Of a DNA stretch of 64,000 nucleotides, positions 43,452 through 50,901 are shown in pieces. The stretch's first letter is position 1, and every line of letters starts with the position of its first letter. This DNA is from Bin87 sp965208015 (GTDB lineage Bacteria > Chloroflexota > Dehalococcoidia > Lucifugimonadales > UBA3495), in NCBI GenBank assembly GCA_965208015.1, contig OZ242308.1:1178001-1242000 (forward strand). The letters run 5' to 3'. The notes under the pieces are model-generated. The model was not told where the DNA came from. It searched no databases and saw only the letters and a program-made list of their open reading frames with translations. Position numbers and translations under genes: made by a program.

Positions 43452-43918
43452 GCTGACCCTCCTTTCTCGTTGTTCTGGTTACGCAGGGGCTTCAACCCCC
43501 GCAGGCTGCGTTTCGAGACGCCCTTGCCCACCGGCCAGCGCATCCGCAGGACGGAGACGACTTCCAGGCTGCCGTCGTCCCGTCCCACCAGGACTGCCGC
43601 TTTTCCAGTGCCCGGGCTGTAGAGCAGCGCATCGCCGCCGGCGAAACGGCGCCGGGCGATGTCCAGCCACTCGGCGTAGAGCCACCGCAGTTCCGAGTCC
43701 GAGGCGTCGCGTATCTCCGCTCCGTGAAACATCGCCAGCGCCCGGTCCAGGTCGCCCGACTGCCGCAGCCGACGGGCTTCGTGGACCGTCCGTACCAAGC
43801 TGGCCGCCGACGTTTCCGCCGCCAGCGCATCATCGTCCAGGAGCGCCGCCAGCAAGCGGTCCACCAGCTCCTCCAGCCGGCGCGTTGACGCCGGTGTTTC
43901 CAGTGTCATCGTGGTCAT
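43445..43918 (-). CDS. Hypothetical protein coupled to the primase
   Basis: A 157-aa protein, helical in its first two thirds (LEELVDRLLAALLDDDALAAE; EARRLRQSGDLDRALAMFHG suggests a TPR-like pair) and basic at the C-terminus (GKGVSKRSLRGLKPLRNQN). I do not recognise it. ATG 43918 overlaps the stop of the small membrane protein gene (ATGA) and its own 3' end overlaps the primase start, so the three are made together. Confidence 0.65.
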   Translation of the reverse strand: MTTMTLETPASTRRLEELVDRLLAALLDDDALAAETSAASLVRTVHEARRLRQSGDLDRALAMFHGAEIRDASDSELRWLYAEWLDIARRRFAGGDALLYSPGTGKAAVLVGRDDGSLEVVSVLRMRWPVGKGVSKRSLRGLKPLRNQNNEKGGSAW

Positions 43919-44199
43919 GGCTTGCCTCCCTGTCTCTGAGTATTGGCGTTCCGCCGGTTGCAGTTGCACCGGCAATTGGCCTGCTGCCTCCGGTTCCCCG
44001 CCTGGACAATGCGCCGCACCACCAGGGCGGCGATGCCCAGGCCGAGCAGGTTGAGGAAGAAGGTCCCGCCGCCGGAGCCGGTGAGCAGCGGAAGGACGAT
44101 GAGCAGGCCCACCGCCAACGCCAGGGTCAGCCGCTTGTGCCGCCAGAGGAACCGGCCCAGATTGGCCGCCAGGGAAATTGCCCGTATCACGCTTGTCAT
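43915..44199 (-). CDS. Small membrane protein, first gene of the minus-strand block
   Basis: A 94-aa protein with two likely membrane segments (LTLALAVGLLIVLPLL, about 26-41, and FFLNLLGLGIAALVV, about 50-64). The basic tail holds two cysteines (CRCNCN). ATG 44199 has an excellent AAAAGGAGG site; longer in-frame readings upstream lack this. It is the first gene of the long minus-strand transcript. Function unknown. Confidence 0.65.
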   Translation of the reverse strand: MTSVIRAISLAANLGRFLWRHKRLTLALAVGLLIVLPLLTGSGGGTFFLNLLGLGIAALVVRRIVQAGNRRQQANCRCNCNRRNANTQRQGGKP

Positions 44200-44940
44200 G
44201 TTCGCCTCCTTTTCTGTGCGTTTTGCTACGTGACGTGACTGCCAGACCCGCGTGGCATCCGGGGAGCGCGGGCCGTGATGAGTGAATGGGGATGGGAAAA
44301 GACGGACTCCGCCCCGGGCCGGATGCCTGGCGCGGGAAACGGAGCGATTGAGGGGGGAGAGAGAAAACACGCGCCGCCGTCGGAGTAACGCTGAGCGCGT
44401 TCACCGGACGGCGGGCGAAAAGCAGTGCGCAGCCCAGCCCAGGAGACGTTCAACGACCTGGGGGGCTGCGCAGGGATAGGGCTGCGGTCCGGCTGGTTCC
44501 AGCCGTCAAACCGCAGGCGTGAGGAAGCGGTCGAGGCGCCGTCAGCACATCAACCGCAGGGTGAAGGGGGTGCGCAGCGGTTCAGCCGCTACGCGAGGGA
44601 GAATGAGAGGCCGGAGTTCCTGGCCGAGGTTCCTGTTTCTGTCTGCCACCTCCTGGCAAATGGTGATGGTGATACTGACAATGCACCGCATCGAACCGGT
44701 CGCCGGAGGAGCAGGGCTCGACCCCGGTTCCGCATCACGCAGCGGGCGGGCGCTTATCCCTCATGGTCCGCCGCCGGGAGAGCAGGGCTCGATCCCGAAA
44801 CAACGAACCGGGTCGGGGATGGACCCTCCAGTTTTCTGGGCTGGAAACACTGGAAAAAGCCAGACAACGCATTCAATTATTCACGAACCCATGAACCAAC
44901 GGAACCCCGAAAACCGCCCTTTTGCCCCCTGCCGCGCCAA
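44200..44940. other. Non-coding region upstream of the minus-strand block
   Basis: About 740 bases without a convincing gene. It must hold the promoter of the minus-strand block, and possibly an origin. The part around 44850-44910 is AT-richer (ATTCAATTATTCACGAACCC). The words GAGCAGGGCTCGA occur twice (about 44709 and 44781). Open frames here on the plus strand lack ribosome binding sites and known motifs. I could not place a firm promoter. Confidence 0.5.
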
Positions 44941-44947
44941 TCGTTTG
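44941..44947. repeat. Target-site duplication, left (TCGTTTG)
   Basis: Seven bases directly before the IS21-family element, identical to 47547-47553. Confidence 0.9.
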
Positions 44948-45043
44948 TGTCAATGTTCAGGAGCATTGACCCACCGTTTTCATGATCATTGACCCACCCC
45001 GAGAGGGTGGATGAGTGATGGTAATTGGGAAATAGACGGCGGG

Positions 45044-45829
45044 TCAATCACCTCCTTTGCCGAGGATCTTGGCCACCTTGCCCAGGAGGGCGCGGTGGGG
45101 CGACAGGCGCTCCCGGTAGCTCTGGCCCTCGATGACGATCTGGTAGCTGGTGTTGGCCAGGCGGTCCAGGGCGCTGTTGCCCAGGATGGGGTCGTTGAAG
45201 AGGCTGAGCCACTCCTCCACGGCCCGGTTGCTGGTGACGACGAAGCTGGAGGCCCGGTGCTTGTCGATGATCAGTTGGTAGAGGTCGGCGGACTGCTGGG
45301 CGGAGAAGCGGTGCAGGCCCAGGTCGTCCAGTATGAGCAGGTCCGGGGTGAGGAAGGAGCGGAAGGTCTTGTCGGTGGAGTTATCGGCCCGGGCCTGGTT
45401 CATGGCCTTGAAGAAGTCGTCGGCGTGGACGAAGCGGACGGAGTGTCCGGCGCGGACGGCGGCGTGGCCCAGGGCCTGGGCCAGGAAGCTCTTGCCGACG
45501 CCGGCGGGACCCACCAGGAGGACGTGTTCGCGCTTGTCCAGGAATTCCAGGGAGAAGGCGGCGTCCAGCAATCGTCGGTCCAGGGTGATGTCGGCAGTCC
45601 AGTCGAAGTCCTCCAGGCGGCAGATTTCCTGGAAGCCGGCCCGGTGCAGGCGGGTCTCGACGCGGCGGTGGTCGCGGCGGTTCACCTCGTCGGAGAGGAT
45701 GATCTCCAGGAAGGAGGCGTAGTCCAGTTGCTCCCTTCTGGCCAGGGCGATGCGTTCGGGCAGGGTGGCGGCCATGGCCCCCAGCTTGAGGGACTTGAGC
45801 AGTGGGGTGAGGTCAGTGGTCTTGGACAT
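45044..45829 (-). CDS. istB: IS21-family ATPase helper IstB
   Basis: A 261-aa AAA+ ATPase close to DnaC. Walker A GPAGVGKS (107-114), Walker B LLILDDLG (about 164-171), then SNRAVEEWLSLFND and the C-terminal GQSYRERL. IstB assembles on DNA with the transposase and selects the target. Start ATG 45829 lies inside the 3' end of istA (17-base overlap), with GGAGGTGAT upstream. Normal family length. Confidence 0.97.
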   Translation of the reverse strand: MSKTTDLTPLLKSLKLGAMAATLPERIALARREQLDYASFLEIILSDEVNRRDHRRVETRLHRAGFQEICRLEDFDWTADITLDRRLLDAAFSLEFLDKREHVLLVGPAGVGKSFLAQALGHAAVRAGHSVRFVHADDFFKAMNQARADNSTDKTFRSFLTPDLLILDDLGLHRFSAQQSADLYQLIIDKHRASSFVVTSNRAVEEWLSLFNDPILGNSALDRLANTSYQIVIEGQSYRERLSPHRALLGKVAKILGKGGD

Positions 45830-47411
45830 GGGTGATCACCTCCGGTGGGTGGATTGGAGCATGAGCGGAATGGGCGAATACGGAGCCGGCCCGGGCGAAG
45901 CGTCCGGCGGGTGGGGGCAGGGGCAGTTGGGGCGAGGTCTCCTCGTCCAGGGCCTGCACCAGGATGCGCTCCAGGCGGCGGACGTCGATGAGGTCCACGT
46001 CCAAGGCCCTGCGGCAGGCGGCGTCCAGGCGCGGGCCGGTGTAGCGTTCGGCCAGGCGCAGCAGCTTGTGCCCCTGGCGGAGCTTGGCCCAGGGCAGGGG
46101 GTCGGCCAGGAGGCGCTGGGCGAATTCACCCACCGCCGGCCCCAGCCGGGCCGCCTCCCGCTTGAGCTGGTCCGGCGCCCGGGTGGTGTAGGGGCCGATG
46201 CGGGCGGGATAGTCCTTTGGATCGGTGGCCCGTCCGCCCTTGGGCTGGCGCAGGTGGACCTTGATCAGGCGGCCCTTGTAATAGACGTGCACCAGCTTGC
46301 TGTCGGCCCGGACCTCGACCTTCTGCCCCGGCGGGCAGAGGTCCGAGGGCACCGAGTAGAGGGCCTGCTGGCACTGGACGTGGTGGTCGGGATGCACCTT
46401 GAGGGTGCGCCAGTGGGCGATCTCGTAGGGTTCGCCGTCCCAGGGGAGCAGGGTGTGGCGCTCCTCCTCCTGGAAGACCACCAGCGGCTGGCGGCGGGTG
46501 GTGCCGTGGACGCGGGTGCCCGCCACCTCCCGGCACCACCTGGGGGCCTCGGCCCTGACGTGGGCCAGGCTGTCGAAGCTGGCGCCCTTGAAGAAGCGCT
46601 CCCGGGCGTAGGGCACGCCCCGCTCCACCTTGGGCTTGTCCTTGGGGTGGCGCACCCGGGCCGGGTCGGCGAAGAAGCCCCGGCGCTGGGTGTACTCCAG
46701 AAAGCTCCTGGCCAGCACAGGATTCAGCGAGTCCGGTCCCACCACCGCGGCGGGGAAGTTGTCGATGACCAGGTAGCGGGGCACGCCGCCGAAGAAGGCC
46801 CAGGCCGCCTCCAGTCCGGCGATGACTTCGGGCAGCGTCTGCTGGTGCATGGGCCAGAGGAAGCAGTGGCGGGAGTGGCACAGCACGATGATCATGGCCC
46901 AGACCAGTTTGCGCTTTCCCGTGGCCGGGTCCGGGACCAGCCCCAGGCGCCCGAAGTCGGTCTCGGCCACTTCCCCCGGCGGGGTGTCCTCCATGCGCAC
47001 CGTGGTACTGCCCAGCCTGGTCCAGTTGCGCTTCTGGACGAAGCGGCGCAGCGTCGAGTAGGACACCGCGCAGCCGCGAGCCGCCAGCAACTCGTGAATG
47101 CGGGTCAGCTGCAACCGGTCGCCGGTGAGCCACTGGTAGACCTGGTCTCCCCACGGCTCCAGCAGGTCGTCGCTGGCGGTCTGCGGGCGCGCCAGCCCCG
47201 GCCGGCCGATGGCGGCCAACCGGCTCAACTGTTCCTCGGTGGGTTCCGGCCCGTCCTGGACGATGCCTTCGGCCTGGGCCGCCGCCAGGTACTTGCGGAC
47301 CGTATTGCGGGCCAGGCCCATGCCCGCCGCTATCTGCCGGGGACCGGCCCCCGTCTGCCAGCGGCGAATGATCTCTTGTATTTCCATTCTGGAAACCTCC
47401 CGGTACGCCAT
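45813..47411 (-). CDS. istA: IS21-family transposase IstA
   Basis: A 532-aa transposase: N-terminal helix-turn-helix (GPRQIAAGMGLARNTVRKYL, 23-42) and an RNase H-like DDE core with D152 (TDFGRLG), D217 (VIDNFPAAV) and E263 (KPKVERGVPYARE). C-terminal domain of the usual type (YSVPSDLCPPGQKVEVRAD in part). It cuts and joins the element ends. Length is normal; no frameshift seen. ATG 47411 follows AGAGAGGTGCAGCG; a second ATG lies 24 bases on. Confidence 0.97.
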   Translation of the reverse strand: MAYREVSRMEIQEIIRRWQTGAGPRQIAAGMGLARNTVRKYLAAAQAEGIVQDGPEPTEEQLSRLAAIGRPGLARPQTASDDLLEPWGDQVYQWLTGDRLQLTRIHELLAARGCAVSYSTLRRFVQKRNWTRLGSTTVRMEDTPPGEVAETDFGRLGLVPDPATGKRKLVWAMIIVLCHSRHCFLWPMHQQTLPEVIAGLEAAWAFFGGVPRYLVIDNFPAAVVGPDSLNPVLARSFLEYTQRRGFFADPARVRHPKDKPKVERGVPYARERFFKGASFDSLAHVRAEAPRWCREVAGTRVHGTTRRQPLVVFQEEERHTLLPWDGEPYEIAHWRTLKVHPDHHVQCQQALYSVPSDLCPPGQKVEVRADSKLVHVYYKGRLIKVHLRQPKGGRATDPKDYPARIGPYTTRAPDQLKREAARLGPAVGEFAQRLLADPLPWAKLRQGHKLLRLAERYTGPRLDAACRRALDVDLIDVRRLERILVQALDEETSPQLPLPPPAGRFARAGSVFAHSAHAPIHPPEVITHVQDH

Positions 47412-47546
47412 CGCTGCACCTCTCTTCCAAAATGCAGTAATGGTCGTGATTGCGGCTCCCAGGGTGGGTCAATGCTCCTGAAAATGTGGGTCAATAGTCC
47501 TGGCGATTTTGCCCCTTTACTGGGTCAATGGTGGTGAAAATTGACA

Positions 47547-47553
47547 TCGTTTG
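47547..47553. repeat. Target-site duplication, right (TCGTTTG)
   Basis: Right copy of the 7-bp duplication made when the IS21-family element inserted. Confidence 0.9.
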
Positions 47554-47603
47554 CTGCCGTCCCGCTGAATTTGAACGGCCGTTCCGGTGCTGTCCCCGGC
47601 GCC

Positions 47604-48488
47604 CTACTTCCGCCACAGTCCGAAGGTGAGAAAGCGGCGCAGCCGGAGCATCTTGCGGTCCACCATGATTTCGTCCAGAGCCTCGTTCCGGCGCCGGACT
47701 TCCTGCCTGCGGTCGCCCCAGTCCCAGGAGCGCGTCGCCGGGGGCAGGGTGAGCTCGTGCGTTTCGATCAGTTCGATTTCCAGCTCGTACCACCGCTGCC
47801 GGGCATTGAGCCGGTCCAGGGCGTCCTTGGTTTTGCCAATCGCATCGCGCGCCTCCCGCCATTGCACAATCACCGCCGTGGCCGCGTCGCCGTACACCAA
47901 CTCCTCGCCAGGTTCCGCCTCGGCGGTTACCAGATCGGGATACACCCGCCGGGGCCTGCTCACCGGAGGCGCCTTCGCTGGCGCCGCACTGCCCGGCGGC
48001 GATCCGGCATTGCCCTGAGCCGCTCCGTTCCCCGCCGCCTCCAGCGCCGCCACCCGGCGCTCCAACTCGCCCAGGGCTTTGGCCTGCTCCCCTACGGCGT
48101 TCTGCCCCTCCCGGCGCACCGCCGCCAGACCCTCCGGTAGGGCCTTTTCCAGCGCCGCCACCCGTTTCGCCACGTCCGCCGCCTGCCGCCGCTGCCGGTC
48201 CGCCGCCGACCCGCCTCCCCGGAGCAGGTGGGCTTCCAGCGCCGCCGCCACGGTCCGCGTCAACCGCCGGGATTCCTCGAACCGGCCCAACGTCCGCACG
48301 CTCACCCCCAGGGTCTCCGCCGCCCCGGGCTTGCCCTGCTGCTCGATCATGTCCCCCAGCAGCGCCACAAGCCGCATCTCGTCCAGGCTGTCCAGGCTCC
48401 GGCTGCTGGCCGGGAACTGCTCGCTCTCCTCCACCCCATCGCCCTCTCCGGCGGCGCACTGTCCGGTTTCCAACTTGCCGCTGTCCAT
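47604..48488 (-). CDS. Putative DNA-binding coiled-coil protein
   Basis: A 294-aa protein. Residues about 35-75 (LGDMIEQQGKPGAAETLGVSVRTLGRFEE in part) look like a helix-turn-helix. Long helices with heptad character follow (RRQAADVAKRVAALEKAL, GELERRVAALEAAG), then an Ala/Pro linker and a C-terminal part rich in Trp and Arg (RSWDWGDRR). I do not recognise the family. Start ATG 48488 (AGAGGAGG upstream) is chosen over longer in-frame starts. It diverges from the conjugation operon across a spacer full of TGTCC words and a 32-bp palindrome; autoregulation or a partition-like role is possible (inference). Confidence 0.65.
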   Translation of the reverse strand: MDSGKLETGQCAAGEGDGVEESEQFPASSRSLDSLDEMRLVALLGDMIEQQGKPGAAETLGVSVRTLGRFEESRRLTRTVAAALEAHLLRGGGSAADRQRRQAADVAKRVAALEKALPEGLAAVRREGQNAVGEQAKALGELERRVAALEAAGNGAAQGNAGSPPGSAAPAKAPPVSRPRRVYPDLVTAEAEPGEELVYGDAATAVIVQWREARDAIGKTKDALDRLNARQRWYELEIELIETHELTLPPATRSWDWGDRRQEVRRRNEALDEIMVDRKMLRLRRFLTFGLWRK

Positions 48489-48700
48489 TTCCGACCTCCT
48501 CTGCCGCTGGCGCACTGTCCGATTTCCTGCGTGGCGCTGTCCGTGGGGACTGGAAGCTGCCCTGGAACCAAAGTGTTCGCTGAAACCGTCCGATAGGGGG
48601 CGGTTTCCCTCGATTTCAGGTTCAACCGGACAGGATTGGACAACTGTCCACCAACTCCAAATCCCTGTACACGGGTATGACACCACACCCGCCTGTCCAA
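48480..48700. promoter_or_regulatory. Cluster of TGTCC/GGACA half-sites
   Basis: CTGTCC or GGACAG words occur at about 48481, 48515, 48537, 48628 and 48693, with GTCCGAT variants, and one perfect inverted pair TGGACA-AC-TGTCCA at 48637-48650. The words GCGCACTGTCCG...TTTCC recur twice (48460s and 48511). It looks like an operator or iteron array in the divergent promoter region. Confidence 0.5.
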
Positions 48701-48711
48701 ATCCCATGCCT

Positions 48712-48743
48712 TATATGGGGTGACGCCGGCGTCACCCCATATA
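48712..48743. promoter_or_regulatory. 32-bp perfect palindrome
   Basis: TATATGGGGTGACGCC is followed at once by its exact complement, with no spacer, 79 bases before the ATG at 48823. Two-fold symmetric sites of this size bind dimeric or tetrameric regulators; as RNA it would form a 16-bp stem. No T-run follows, so a terminator is less likely. Confidence 0.75.
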
Positions 48744-48822
48744 GGACGTTCCGCACGGCCCACGCCGTCGCCAGACTTGGTTGTCGAACATCCGGTCTCG
48801 AACCGGACCACAGGAGGCAACC

Positions 48823-49437
48823 ATGTTCCGGCGTCTTGCACCCAGGTCCCCCGGCGCCCGGCGGCTGACTCTGCTCACCGCCGCGCTGCTGCTTTCGGCC
48901 ATCGTCGCCATTCCCATGAGCGGCCTGGCCCTGGCCCAGACCCCTCCCTCCGACGACATCAGCCTGGTCAACCGGGACCGGCAACTGGTGGAGCGCAAGA
49001 AGGAGGGGGATTTTGTGGCCCGCCCCATCTTCAGCCGCCAGGTCGGCGTCCTCTACTACGCCATCCGCCACCCGGACACCGGCGACTGGCTGACCAACAC
49101 CTACCAGGTGCGCGGCGGCGAGAAGCGCCTGGCCGAGGGCTGGGAGTACACCTTCGAGTACCCGGCCCTGGGCGAACAGCCCGAGCTGCACCCCGAACAA
49201 CCCTTCCTGCTGATGCTGGCCGTGCCCCGCCAGGGCGGCGGCGAGCGCCACGTCTTCTACGCCCTGATACCCGTCCACCAGCCGAAGGGGTTGTGGGACA
49301 AGGTGCTGGGCGCTCTCGACCCGGACCGCTGGGCCAGGGCAGGAGCCAAATGGATGGTCCAGGGGGTCCACGGAACCCTGTGCGGCGTGTTCGAGGGCGT
49401 TTTCCAGACGGACATCGCCAACTGCCGGGGAGGGTAG
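48823..49437 (+). CDS. Secreted protein, first gene of the conjugation operon
   Basis: A 204-aa protein with a signal peptide (basic start, LTLLTAALLLSAIVAIPMSG, cleavage likely after ALA near 37). The mature part has beta-type segments (GVLYYAIRHPDTGDWLTNTY in part, YTFEYPAL) and a C-terminal helical part with single cysteines (LCGVFEGVF, ANC). I know no family name. ATG 48823 has CAGGAGG. It lies five bases before the TrbL/VirB6-like gene, so it is probably a surface or periphery component of the secretion channel (inference). Confidence 0.7.
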   Translation: MFRRLAPRSPGARRLTLLTAALLLSAIVAIPMSGLALAQTPPSDDISLVNRDRQLVERKKEGDFVARPIFSRQVGVLYYAIRHPDTGDWLTNTYQVRGGEKRLAEGWEYTFEYPALGEQPELHPEQPFLLMLAVPRQGGGERHVFYALIPVHQPKGLWDKVLGALDPDRWARAGAKWMVQGVHGTLCGVFEGVFQTDIANCRGG

Positions 49438-49442
49438 CGACT

Positions 49443-50420
49443 ATGGGAGACATCCTCACCGGAACCCCGCCGAACCTGACTTATCTCCACCCTTTCGTCC
49501 AGCAGGCGTGGTGGGCGGTTTGGGCCGTCACCACCGCCGCCCTGACCGTGATCCTGGGCTGGATGGGCCTGAGCTTCATCGTCCAGGAGCACCTGGGCCG
49601 CCATCAATCGGGCTGGCGGGAGATGGTGCCCCGCCTGGTGCTGGGCCTGGTGGCCGCCGCCTCGTCCCTGTGGTGGTGCGCCCTGGTCATCGACGTGGCC
49701 CACGCCGTTTCCCAGTTCATCGCGGCCACCCTCAACGTCACCCCCGGCGACCTGCTGCGGGCGCCCCTCTTCGCGTTATTGGCCGCCGTGGAGACCGGCG
49801 AGGTGGGCGTCGCCATTTTCATCGCCCTGCTCTACCTGGTCTTCGGCTTCTTCCTGCTCTACCTGCTGGTGCAGATGATCCTGCGCCTGGCCCTCATCGA
49901 CATCCTGCTGGTATTGGCCCCCATAGCCCTGGGGCTGTGGATTCTGCCCCACACGGCGAATTGGGGCCGCCACTGGCTGCGGCTGTTCATGACCACCGTG
50001 TTCCAGCAGGCGGTGCAACTCATCGCCATCGCCCTGGGTTTCGCCTTCCTGGGGGAGTTCGCCGCCATCGGCGAGTTCGAGCCGGTCCGTGACCTGGTGT
50101 GGAAGCTGCTGATGGCCATCGCCTTCATGTACCTGGCCGGCCGAGTCCCGTCGATGCTGGGCAACCACGGCACCTTCGACGCCTGGCTGCACACCCTCTA
50201 CTTCGGGATGTCCCTGCCCGGCGCGGCCCTGCGCTCGGCCCGGACCATCGGGCTGATGGCGGGAGGAGCCGCCGCCGGTCCGGCGGGAGTGGGAGCGGCG
50301 GCAGCGGTGGATGGGGCCAGCGGAGCGGCTGGCGCCGCCGGGGGCGCACTCAACTCGGCGGCCCAGAACTCCACCCCGACCGGCCAAGGCGGACCCACGC
50401 CCCGCAGCCAGGGGCCGTAG
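49443..50420 (+). CDS. TrbL/VirB6-like polytopic membrane protein
   Basis: A 325-aa protein with about six membrane segments (for example AVWAVTTAALTVILGWMGL, VFGFFLLYLLVQMILRL, ILLVLAPIALGLWIL) and a Gly/Ala-rich tail. The central LALIDILLVLAPIALGLWILP and RLFMTTVFQQAVQLIAIAL are the pattern of the TrbL/VirB6 family, which forms the inner-membrane channel of type IV secretion systems. Start ATG 49443 follows GGGGAGGG, five bases after the previous stop. Confidence 0.8.
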   Translation: MGDILTGTPPNLTYLHPFVQQAWWAVWAVTTAALTVILGWMGLSFIVQEHLGRHQSGWREMVPRLVLGLVAAASSLWWCALVIDVAHAVSQFIAATLNVTPGDLLRAPLFALLAAVETGEVGVAIFIALLYLVFGFFLLYLLVQMILRLALIDILLVLAPIALGLWILPHTANWGRHWLRLFMTTVFQQAVQLIAIALGFAFLGEFAAIGEFEPVRDLVWKLLMAIAFMYLAGRVPSMLGNHGTFDAWLHTLYFGMSLPGAALRSARTIGLMAGGAAAGPAGVGAAAAVDGASGAAGAAGGALNSAAQNSTPTGQGGPTPRSQGP

Positions 50421-50570
50421 CCGAAGCAATTACGACAACTACCGGCGGGGCAGGTATCCCCGCCGTCCAACACTCCAGGAGGTGCGCCATGTGCAAGTAA
50501 TCGGAACGGCAGCGACACGAAAGAACGCTGATTTACGGAACAGGAAATCGACACGCAAGGAGAGAAATCT

Positions 50571-50891
50571 ATGGGAGACCTGACACAGACCATATCGAAC
50601 CTGGTGGGCATCCTGCTGGGACTGGTGGGCGTGGTCGGCGTGGGCTACTTCATCTACGGCGCCTACATGTACCTCACCGCCTCCGGCGCGCCCAACCAGA
50701 TGGAACGCGGCAAGTCCGCCATGATGACCGCCCTGGCCGGCATCGTGCTGGCCCTCGTCGCTTATGGCGTCGTCGAGCTGGTGATCAACGCCGTGGTGGG
50801 CAGCCCGGTGGACCTGGACGTGCCCGACCCCACCAACAGCGGCGCCACCCCCTCCGGCACCCCGGAACCCGGCGCCGGCGGCGGTGGATAG
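50571..50891 (+). CDS. Pilin-like protein (VirB2/TrbC type)
   Basis: A 106-aa protein with two membrane helices (LVGILLGLVGVVGVGYFIYG and MMTALAGIVLALVAYGVVEL) separated by a short polar loop (SGAPNQMERGKSA), then a Pro/Gly tail. This is the layout of VirB2/TrbC-type pilins or their Gram-positive counterparts. No cleavable signal is evident. CAAGGAGAG precedes ATG 50571. The 150 bases before it hold nothing else. Confidence 0.7.
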   Translation: MGDLTQTISNLVGILLGLVGVVGVGYFIYGAYMYLTASGAPNQMERGKSAMMTALAGIVLALVAYGVVELVINAVVGSPVDLDVPDPTNSGATPSGTPEPGAGGGG

Positions 50892-50901
50892 GAGGGAAGG
50901 C

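Larger units (their letters stand above)
44948..47546 (-). mobile_element. Intact IS21-family insertion sequence (2599 bp)
   Basis: It contains istA and istB in the normal overlapping order on the minus strand. The ends are matching inverted repeats: left TGTCAATGTTCAGGAGCATT, right (complement) TGTCAATTTTCACCACCATT, both followed by GACCCA. Extra copies of ATTGACCCA inside each end are the multiple terminal transposase sites usual for IS21. A 7-bp duplication TCGTTTG flanks it. All features look functional. It lies in a non-coding region, so no gene was broken. Confidence 0.95.

Noticed and set aside
44425..44992. Two overlapping plus-strand open frames
   Set aside because: No ribosome binding site, no motif, and one runs into the IS end; the region is better read as non-coding control DNA.
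45750..47537. Plus-strand open frame of 595 codons within the IS element
   Set aside because: Opposite istA, whose DDE residues and family length are clear.
48712..48743. Intrinsic terminator
   Set aside because: The palindrome lacks a loop and a T-run and lies between divergent starts, so an operator is more likely.
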